From CAYLNH01 sp964384625 (GTDB taxonomy: Bacteria > Verrucomicrobiota > Lentisphaeria > JABSQK01): a stretch of DNA of 10,819 bases. Position 1 is the stretch's first letter. Each line of letters starts with the position of its first letter. Positions 1 to 5,306 of the stretch are shown here, piece after piece. Where the stretch lies: NCBI GenBank assembly GCA_964384625.1, contig CAYLNH010000252.1, positions 1 through 10,819 of the forward strand, given 5' to 3'. A program made the position numbers and the translations under genes. Below the pieces are notes generated by a model. The model was not told where the DNA came from. It was given only the letters and a program-made list of their open reading frames with translations, and made no database searches.

Positions 1-17
1 CGACGGCCATAAAGGCT

Positions 18-46
18 TGCCAATCAACATGCCAACTGAATATTGT
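18..46 (+). promoter_or_regulatory. Possible sigma-70-type promoter upstream of the sigma factor gene
   Basis: TTGCCA at 18-23 matches the -35 consensus at five of six positions. TATTGT at 41-46 matches the -10 consensus at four of six, and the spacer is exactly 17 nt. Transcription would begin near 53, leaving a leader of about 150 nt before the sigma gene. The surrounding 1-90 stretch is clearly richer in A and T than the coding DNA. Many ECF sigma genes are instead driven by their own sigma factor, whose promoter motif I cannot predict, so this is only a candidate. Confidence 0.28.
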
Positions 47-191
47 GGCCATAGCATTTTATGATAAATCAATATATGAGACCGGGTCCGGGAACGAAAA
101 GCAGAGAAAAAAGCGGCGCAGGCTGACCCCTTCAGGCTGCTTTCTGCTACTTACTAATGATAAACCGTTGCACTGCTAACGTTCTTTTACT

Positions 192-199
192 GGAAGAGG
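192..199 (+). promoter_or_regulatory. Ribosome binding site that decides the sigma factor start
   Basis: GGAAGAGG at 192-199 lies 5 nt before the ATG at 205. The earlier in-frame ATG at 157 has no purine-rich site before it, and the 16 extra residues it would add do not resemble sigma factor N-termini. The start at 205 is therefore preferred. Confidence 0.6.
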
Positions 200-204
200 C
201 AATC

Positions 205-714
205 ATGGCGCAGCCAGACTGGAATCAGCTGATTGCCGAACTCGGACCGCCCCTGTTGCTGTTCGCCAGGCAGTACCTGCCGAACACCCAGGACGCCGAG
301 GCCGTGGTCCAAGAGGCGTTCATCCGCCTCTGGAAACGGAAATTGGCTGATAACATGCCGGAAACGGAGATCCGCAAGCTGCTTTACGTCTGCGTCCGCA
401 ACGCCGCCTTCGACCATCTGCGGTCGGAGAAACGGCGTCGCCGACGCGAACAGACCTACAGCACGGACATGACAAGCCCCGTGAGCTTGTTTGAAACGAC
501 AATCGAAAAGGAAGAGTTGCGACAACAAGTCGAGCGCCTGCTGGGGACGCTGCCGGAAGCGCAGCGGGTCGTGTTGACCATGAAGATCTGGAGCAACATG
601 ACCTTCCAGGAGATCGCCGACACTCTCGGTTTGAGTTTGGGGACCGCGGCTTCGCGGTACCGTCTTGGACTGGAAGCGCTGCGGCGCCGCATGTCGCAAG
701 AGGTGTTTGCATGA
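205..714 (+). CDS. ECF-type RNA polymerase sigma factor (sigma-70 family)
   Basis: This is a 169-aa alternative sigma factor that would bind core RNA polymerase and direct it to a specific promoter set. Region 2 spans about residues 15-80: the acidic core-binding segment DAEAVVQEAFIRLW is at 30-43 and the -10 recognition helix runs through VRNAAFDHLRSEKRRR at 64-79. A variable linker follows. Region 4 spans about 110-163, with LPEAQRVVLTMKIW leading into the helix-turn-helix TFQEIADTLGLSLGTAASR at 133-151. The length and the absence of region 3 fit the ECF class. The start at 205 is chosen because of a good ribosome binding site; an in-frame ATG at 157 would add 16 residues. The stop overlaps the start of the next gene by 4 bp (ATGA), the usual arrangement for a sigma factor and its regulator. 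The ECF subgroup cannot be set from sequence alone. Confidence 0.93.
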   Translation: MAQPDWNQLIAELGPPLLLFARQYLPNTQDAEAVVQEAFIRLWKRKLADNMPETEIRKLLYVCVRNAAFDHLRSEKRRRRREQTYSTDMTSPVSLFETTIEKEELRQQVERLLGTLPEAQRVVLTMKIWSNMTFQEIADTLGLSLGTAASRYRLGLEALRRRMSQEVFA

Positions 715-1211
715 ATCAGGTCAGAGATTGGTTTGAACAGGACCTGCGGGACCTCCAACCGCAGGGGTTGTCTCCCGGACTGGTGTCCCGCCTGCAGGCG
801 TTGGCGCCCAAGCCTGAAGCCGCGACCGTCCCGCAAGCGACGCCGGCGCCCCGGCCGCGACGGTTTCGCCCCAATCTCTTGATGCTCACCGCCGCCGCCT
901 GCCTGGCCGGCGCTCTCGGGGCAATCTTCATCTGGCACATCCTGGCCGTCGGCGCCGCTCCCGCGCGCCCCATCGAAGGCAGAACCGCCGCGGCCGTCGT
1001 CCTGACCCCTTCGAGTCCGATTCAGTATTCACTCACGCCGACCGCGGTTCACGACGAAGGCGTCTGGAGCGTTGGCGACGGACTGCCGGTCCGCCGGGTG
1101 CGGCGCGAGTACATTCGGGAAGTTCACCTGCTCGACACGGAAACCGGGCAGACCTACACGGTCCAGGAGCCGACGGAGGACGTTCTTCTCGTGCAGCTCG
1201 AAGCCTATTAG
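711..1211 (+). CDS. Single-pass membrane protein, probable regulator (anti-sigma-like) of the adjacent ECF sigma factor
   Basis: This 166-aa protein has a cytoplasmic N-terminal part of about 50 residues with a Pro/Arg-rich end (about 41-54). One transmembrane helix follows at about 55-80 (LLMLTAAACLAGALGAIFIW). The remaining ~85 residues, in an extracytoplasmic position, look compact and beta-rich (VHLLDTETGQTYTVQEP near 138-154) and end in LVQLEAY. The arginines before the helix predict N-in, C-out topology. The start overlaps the sigma gene stop (ATGA) and has an AAGAGG site 7 nt upstream, so the two are probably translated in a coupled way. That layout is typical of sigma/anti-sigma pairs. 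The zinc anti-sigma signature (His-x3-Cys-x2-Cys) is absent and I do not recognise the family, so the anti-sigma role rests on context and topology. It could instead be a co-expressed membrane protein of another kind. Confidence 0.8.
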   Translation: MNQVRDWFEQDLRDLQPQGLSPGLVSRLQALAPKPEAATVPQATPAPRPRRFRPNLLMLTAAACLAGALGAIFIWHILAVGAAPARPIEGRTAAAVVLTPSSPIQYSLTPTAVHDEGVWSVGDGLPVRRVRREYIREVHLLDTETGQTYTVQEPTEDVLLVQLEAY

Positions 1212-1249
1212 GCTGGCAACCGCAGGAGTAACGGGAGATCTGATCACGA

Positions 1250-2104
1250 ATGCGAACCGCGCTACAGCTGTGCCTTGGTCTGATGCTGGCCGTCAACGCG
1301 ATGGCCGGGGGCGAAGGCGGCGACACCAAGAAGCCGCGAGCCGCGAAGCCGAAGCTCAGGAAGGTGTCCTTCCTCGGGGTCGTGGTCGTGGCGCCGCCGG
1401 ACGCATTGCGCCAACATCTCAAACTGCCGCAAGGGGTTGGTCTATCGGTGGCGCACGTGGTCAAAGGCAGCCCCGCCGGCATGAGTTTGAAACGCGGCGA
1501 TGTGATCACCAAATGGGATGACCAGCTCCTCGTGGTCCCGGAGCAGGTCAAAACGCTGGTGCGCCTGAAACAGCCCGGCGACCAGGTGAAACTGACGGTC
1601 TTCCGCCGGGGCCGCAAGCTCACGATCCCCGTTGTTCTCGGCTCGACTTTGATTGATCCGGCCAAGGAGATGACGGCGTGGTCACCAAAGACCAAAGGCC
1701 AACCCGAGATCTGGCCGGACCAGATCGAGATCAACGCGCTGAAGACCGAACAGATCAATAAGATTTACAACAACCGCCACCTGAGCAATCAGGAGAAGAC
1801 CGACAAGATCAACCACCTGCTTGAGGACGACAATGTTCCGCTGCAGGTGGATGTGACGGACAAGGGCCTCGCCATCCGTTCCACGACGCCGGCCGAACCG
1901 GAGGCGAAGCCGGACCGCATCACGATCACCGGGATCCTCCAGGATCTCCCGCCGGCCACCCGCAAGCGGCTCCAACGCCGAATCAAGCGGGCCGGCGGCA
2001 AGGTGGAGGTCGTACAGACCCCGCGCGGCGTCGTGATCATCACGTTTGCCGACGGCAAGGCCCCGGCCCCCGCGCCGAACGAATCGGAGGCGCCAAAGCA
2101 ATAG
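1250..2104 (+). CDS. Exported PDZ-domain protein without a protease domain
   Basis: This 284-aa protein starts with a short signal peptide, MRTALQLCLGLMLAVNAMA, with likely cleavage after residue 19, so it should act outside the cytoplasmic membrane. A bacterial-type PDZ domain covers about 40-130: the carboxylate-binding loop region FLGVVVVAPPD at 41-51, then GVGLSVAHVVKGSPAGMSLKRGDVITKWD at 62-90 (written here only as a landmark of the GSPA...GDVI motif). PDZ domains bind the free C-termini or exposed strands of partner proteins. The rest (about 150-270) is hydrophilic and not recognised; it ends with a Pro/Ala-rich tail. No trypsin-like or S41 protease domain is fused, unlike DegS, DegP or Ctp, so it is more likely an adaptor or sensor. 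It follows the membrane protein gene by 38 nt in the same direction, with GGGAG 12 nt before the ATG, so it is probably part of the sigma operon. Confidence 0.85.
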   Translation: MRTALQLCLGLMLAVNAMAGGEGGDTKKPRAAKPKLRKVSFLGVVVVAPPDALRQHLKLPQGVGLSVAHVVKGSPAGMSLKRGDVITKWDDQLLVVPEQVKTLVRLKQPGDQVKLTVFRRGRKLTIPVVLGSTLIDPAKEMTAWSPKTKGQPEIWPDQIEINALKTEQINKIYNNRHLSNQEKTDKINHLLEDDNVPLQVDVTDKGLAIRSTTPAEPEAKPDRITITGILQDLPPATRKRLQRRIKRAGGKVEVVQTPRGVVIITFADGKAPAPAPNESEAPKQ

Positions 2105-2161
2105 CGCCGTTCCAGGCTGGAAGGCTGTCGGACCTGGTATATCGTCCCATACATCCGAGGC

Positions 2162-2267
2162 GTGATTCCGCGCCTCTTCGCGCTCTGCTTCGTCAGTCGC
2201 GAACCACGATATTCAGATCGCTTTGCCGCAACTGCCTGGCAGAGCAGCGAAGATCCAGCGGAATCAC
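2162..2267. repeat. Long imperfect inverted repeat between convergent genes
   Basis: The outer arms are perfect 10-mers, GTGATTCCGC at 2162-2171 and GCGGAATCAC at 2258-2267. Further in, CTTCGC at 2176-2181 pairs with GCGAAG at 2247-2252, and GCTCTGC at 2182-2188 pairs with GCAGAGC at 2239-2245, with a 4/5-nt internal loop and one bulged A. That is 23 pairs enclosing a 50-nt interior that itself has CAGT/ACTG ends. It fills most of the space between two convergent genes. It has no U-run, so it is not a standard intrinsic terminator. It may be a dispersed palindromic repeat or a small non-autonomous element, or a two-way transcription barrier. Confidence 0.65.
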
Positions 2268-2273
2268 TTATGC

Positions 2274-2289
2274 TCCCGGATTTCCGGGA
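2274..2289. other. Short GC-rich hairpin between convergent genes
   Basis: TCCCGG at 2274-2279 pairs with CCGGGA at 2284-2289 around an ATTT loop. It lies 7 nt beyond the stop of the - strand gene ending at 2297. It could help end transcription, but neither strand has a T-rich tail after it, so an intrinsic terminator is not supported. Confidence 0.35.
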
Positions 2290-2296
2290 CGATACA

Positions 2297-2974
2297 CTAG
2301 CGAATATCTTCCGGCGGCACCGGGGCGCCGTACTTCTTCTGCCGCAATTCTTCGCTGCGCTTCTTAATCTCCGCCGGCAGCGGATAGGCCACCGGCTCCC
2401 AGGTTCCAGCCCCCGTTTCCTTCCAGGCGCTCGGACCCACGTCACTGCTGTACAGCACGATAGTATCGCTGCCGTGCCAGCCCATGGCCCACTTCATCAA
2501 TACGGAAGCCGCCGTCTGAATCTCCTGCAGCACCTGGCCGTCCGCCGCAAGTACCCGCAAACGGACACAGAGGTACTTGGCCGGATCGGTCTTTTCCGTG
2601 TTCACCGTGGCCTGGACGGCATGCCGCCGGTCGGCGGCGGCAATCGCCGGGCCCTGCCCTTTCTGCCGCAGCGCCGCTTCCCGGGCGTTCCGGCGGATCC
2701 GCTCAGCTTCGAGACGGGCCAGGCGGGCGGTCTCCCGTTCCTGCTGCAGTTGCTGCTCGAGGCGAACCTTGTCTGCCTGCAGATTGCGTGCCGCAATCTC
2801 TTCCCGGCGGGTGTCGACCCAGAACCAGGACATCAGCAGTGCGACAACGCACGGGAGCGTCATGATCAGCGCCAATGCGCCGAAGACGATCAGGACAATC
2901 CAGATGGCGTCATTTCTCTTCTTCTCGGGCTTCGGCGCGTCCGCCGTTTGCGCTTCCTTGCATTTGGTAATCAT
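2297..2974 (-). CDS. Membrane-anchored coiled-coil protein of unknown function
   Basis: This 225-aa protein has a charged N-terminus of about 20 residues, then a strongly hydrophobic segment at about 22-53 (AIWIVLIVFGALALIMTLP onward) that is one long or two short membrane helices. An Arg/Glu/Gln-rich helix at about 56-106 should form a coiled coil. A C-terminal globular part (about 134-198) contains Trp-rich KWAMGWHGSDTIVLYSSDVG and ends in a second charged helix near 201-215. I recognise no enzyme motif. The ATG at 2980 directly abuts the GAGGAG ribosome site, whereas the ATG at 2974 sits at the normal 6-nt spacing, so 2974 is chosen. The gene starts 28 nt after the RtcB stop on the same strand and is probably the last gene of that transcript. 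Its job cannot be deduced from sequence. Confidence 0.82.
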   Translation of the reverse strand: MITKCKEAQTADAPKPEKKRNDAIWIVLIVFGALALIMTLPCVVALLMSWFWVDTRREEIAARNLQADKVRLEQQLQQERETARLARLEAERIRRNAREAALRQKGQGPAIAAADRRHAVQATVNTEKTDPAKYLCVRLRVLAADGQVLQEIQTAASVLMKWAMGWHGSDTIVLYSSDVGPSAWKETGAGTWEPVAYPLPAEIKKRSEELRQKKYGAPVPPEDIR

Positions 2975-2980
2975 CGCCAT

Positions 2981-2986
2981 CTCCTC
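2981..2986 (-). promoter_or_regulatory. Ribosome binding site that decides the start of the coiled-coil protein
   Basis: Read on the - strand, GAGGAG is followed immediately by ATGGCGATG. The first ATG (2980) has zero spacing and the second (2974) has 6 nt. The second is therefore the likely start, which removes Met-Ala from the protein. Confidence 0.6.
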
Positions 2987-3002
2987 AATTCTGCGGCTGC
3001 AG

Positions 3003-4400
3003 TCAATCCTCCGGCCGTTCTTTGCCGGGGGCCATTTTTACGAGTTTCGGATCAAAGCGCGCCACGATCTCAACCAGATCCGCCTGCGCCGCCATGACCT
3101 CTTTGATATCTTTGTATGCCATCGGCACCTCGTCCAGACCGGCACTGATCAATGTCACGCCGCGGTCCTTCAGAAAACGCCGGGCGTCATGCCAGGTAAT
3201 TGTCTGTTTGGCCTTCTTGCGGCTCATCAGCCGGCCGGCCCCGTGTGACGCCGATGCCAACGAGTACAGCTCGCCCTTGCCGCGGACGACGTAGCCCGGG
3301 GTCGCCATCGAACCGGGGATAATGCCCAGAACGCCTTTGCCGGCCGGCGTCGCACCCTTGCGGTGAACAATGACGTCGCGACCGAAGTGCTCTTCTTTCC
3401 AGGCGAAGTTATGATGGTTCTCGATATCGGCCAACACCTTGGCGCCCAGATTCCTGGCGACGTAATGATGGATCAGTTCGTGGTTCGCCGCGGCATACCG
3501 GCCCATCAGATTCATCGCGGCCCAATATTCCCGACCGTCGGCGCTGTCGAGTTCGAACCACGCCAGGTGGACCAGATCCTTCGGCAGCTCCGGATGCTGC
3601 CGCTGTGCCAGTTTGCTGAAATGGGTAGCGACAATACCGCCGACGCCGCGGCTGCCGGAATGGCTCAGCAAGGCCAGATACTCACCGGCCTCGAGGCCCA
3701 GATCGTCCGCCGTCAGCGACAGGATGCCGAACTCCACAAAATGGTTGCCGCTGCCGCTCGTGCCCAACTGATCCCAGGCCTTGCCTTTGTTGCTGCCGAC
3801 GATCTTCGAGACGCCCCAGTCCTCATCCATCACCGCGTGGTCGCGGCGCCGGGAGAATTTGCAGCCGACGCCGAACCGGGTTTCCTCTTCGATAGCTTTT
3901 TGCAGGCGGCCCTCCTGGCCCTTGAGCATATGCGGCGGCAGATCCAGGACGGACATTTTCATGCGGCAAGCGATATCCATACCCACAGCATACGGGATGA
4001 CGGCGTTGTCAACGGCCAGCACGCCGCCGATCGGCAGGCCGTAGCCCAGGTGGGCGTCCGGCATCAAAGCGCCGGCGACGGACACGGGCAAGCGGCAGGC
4101 GCGTTCCATCTGGAGGATAGACTGTTCATCCAGATCCCGGCCCCACTGCCGATACGGCGCCGGCTCCGAACGCGGTTCGAAGGTTTTCACCTGGTACTCC
4201 GGCGCGAGCAGCATCTTCGCCAGCCTGCCGCAGATCGGGTCGTCGACATAGTCGTCCGGATTCCCGGCGACCTTTTCGAGCGTCTGGCGCACGGTCGCTT
4301 TGCCGGCGCCGGATCGGGCCAACTGGATTGCCGTCTGAATGCCCTGTTTCACCGGCTCTCCCGGCGGCACCCCCAGGTTGATCAATTCGCGTTTCTTCAT
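3003..4400 (-). CDS. rtcB: RtcB-family RNA-splicing ligase (3'-phosphate RNA ligase)
   Basis: This 465-aa protein belongs to the RtcB family, which joins RNA 2',3'-cyclic phosphate or 3'-phosphate ends to 5'-OH ends using GTP and Mn2+, in tRNA or rRNA repair. The catalytic set appears complete. Metal ligands sit in MPDAHLGYG (113-121) and MDIACRM (141-147, Asp142 and Cys145), TSGSGNHF (214-221, Asn219 and His220), HSGSRG (247-252), and His330-Asn331. Guanylate-pocket motifs are HRKGATPAGKG (346-356) and PGSMATPGYVV (362-372). The guanylylated histidine is His386 in SHGAGRLMSR. The C-terminal DEVPMAYKDIKEV (423-435) and Lys455 also fit. MDIACRM replaces the usual VDIGCGM, and the N-terminal ~100 residues are divergent, so it is a non-canonical subfamily. 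No RtcA, RtcR or archease gene is nearby. It lies 60 nt after the lipase gene. The ribosome site is weak (TAAGG close to the ATG). Confidence 0.93.
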   Translation of the reverse strand: MKKRELINLGVPPGEPVKQGIQTAIQLARSGAGKATVRQTLEKVAGNPDDYVDDPICGRLAKMLLAPEYQVKTFEPRSEPAPYRQWGRDLDEQSILQMERACRLPVSVAGALMPDAHLGYGLPIGGVLAVDNAVIPYAVGMDIACRMKMSVLDLPPHMLKGQEGRLQKAIEEETRFGVGCKFSRRRDHAVMDEDWGVSKIVGSNKGKAWDQLGTSGSGNHFVEFGILSLTADDLGLEAGEYLALLSHSGSRGVGGIVATHFSKLAQRQHPELPKDLVHLAWFELDSADGREYWAAMNLMGRYAAANHELIHHYVARNLGAKVLADIENHHNFAWKEEHFGRDVIVHRKGATPAGKGVLGIIPGSMATPGYVVRGKGELYSLASASHGAGRLMSRKKAKQTITWHDARRFLKDRGVTLISAGLDEVPMAYKDIKEVMAAQADLVEIVARFDPKLVKMAPGKERPED

Positions 4401-4460
4401 TGCCTTACTCGGTTACATTTCACTGGTACACCGCGCAGACGGCAAGTCAACGACCTTCTG

Positions 4461-5303
4461 TCAGCCGGCCAACAGACGCATGGCGATCGCGTAGTTGACA
4501 ATACTGTGGTCCACCATCCAGCGGCTGAGCAGTTTGTCCGGGTGGAATACCGACAGTTCCGCGGTGTATTCCATCTCGGCCTTACCGCGTTCCACCAGGA
4601 CCTCGGCGAACGGCACATCCCACCGCAGTCCGCCGTCCGCATCGACATACGCCTGGCGGCCGACGGAAACGTAGCCGACGGCTTCGACCGGCAGGTTCGG
4701 CACGATATCGCAGCAGTTCTCCACGCGGCACACGGGCAGATCCGCCAGGGCTGCGGCAAAACTCCGGTCGCCGACCCGCGGCGCGCCGAAAGTGCAAACC
4801 AGATCCGGCTGCACGCGCAACGCCGCCAACTGCGCCAGAGCGCCGCCCAGGCTGTGGCCCGTGCAGCACAACGGCACATCCCCGGGCAGTTCGGCAAGCG
4901 GCCCTTCCAGTTGCGGCCAGACCTGGTTCAACGCCGCCAGGAACCCCCGGTGGACGGCAACGCCCCCGGCGGCCGCAAACCGGAAATCGCCGTCCGTCAG
5001 ATAGTCCTCGATGTCGTCGGCTTCCGTGCCGCGGAACGCCAGCACCGCGTAACGCGACGCCCGGGCGAGAACCGCGTAGGAACTGCCGGCCGCGGCAAAA
5101 CAACAGAGCTCAAGCCCGCCTTCGGCCAACCCGTCAAGGGCCTCCTGCTCGTCGTAGTAGGCGGCGTGGGAGACATTGGCCAGGTGCCAGGCGAAGGCCG
5201 GCGAGAACGCCGGCAAGTCCGGCGGCAACGACGGTTTCTCCCCGGTGAACACCGGCCGTTTCTGCGGATACAACAGTGCTTCGCGAGTCAGGTCGTAGAT
5301 CAC
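4461..5303 (-). CDS. Class 3 (fungal-type) lipase family protein
   Basis: This 280-aa alpha/beta hydrolase of the Lipase_3 family would hydrolyse acyl esters such as acylglycerols. The nucleophile elbow is TGHSLGGALAQLAA with Ser151. The oxyanion segment is AFRGTE at 89-94, and VHRGFLAALNQVW (118-129) matches the conserved helix after it. TFGAPRVGD (171-179) is a family signature. The likely catalytic Asp is Asp199 in ENCCDIVPNLP, and the likely His is His266 in MVDHSIVNYA, so the triad is complete. There is no signal peptide or lipobox, so it may stay cytoplasmic or leave by another route. The start is GTG at 5303, with AGGAG 9 nt upstream lying inside the end of the previous gene. Only 3 nt separate the two genes, so translation is probably coupled. 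Substrate cannot be told from sequence. Confidence 0.9.
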   Translation of the reverse strand: MIYDLTREALLYPQKRPVFTGEKPSLPPDLPAFSPAFAWHLANVSHAAYYDEQEALDGLAEGGLELCCFAAAGSSYAVLARASRYAVLAFRGTEADDIEDYLTDGDFRFAAAGGVAVHRGFLAALNQVWPQLEGPLAELPGDVPLCCTGHSLGGALAQLAALRVQPDLVCTFGAPRVGDRSFAAALADLPVCRVENCCDIVPNLPVEAVGYVSVGRQAYVDADGGLRWDVPFAEVLVERGKAEMEYTAELSVFHPDKLLSRWMVDHSIVNYAIAMRLLAG

Positions 5304-5306
5304 CGA

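Noticed and set aside
107..147. Stem-like sequence upstream of the sigma gene (AAAGC with GCTTT, CTGA with TCAG) as a terminator or riboswitch
   Set aside because: Pairing is short and asymmetric and matches no riboswitch class I know.
2162..3097. + strand open frame of 311 codons covering the convergent gap and the coiled-coil gene
   Set aside because: It runs through the inverted repeat and is antisense to a gene with a signal-anchor, coiled coil and good ribosome site; its start has no ribosome binding site.
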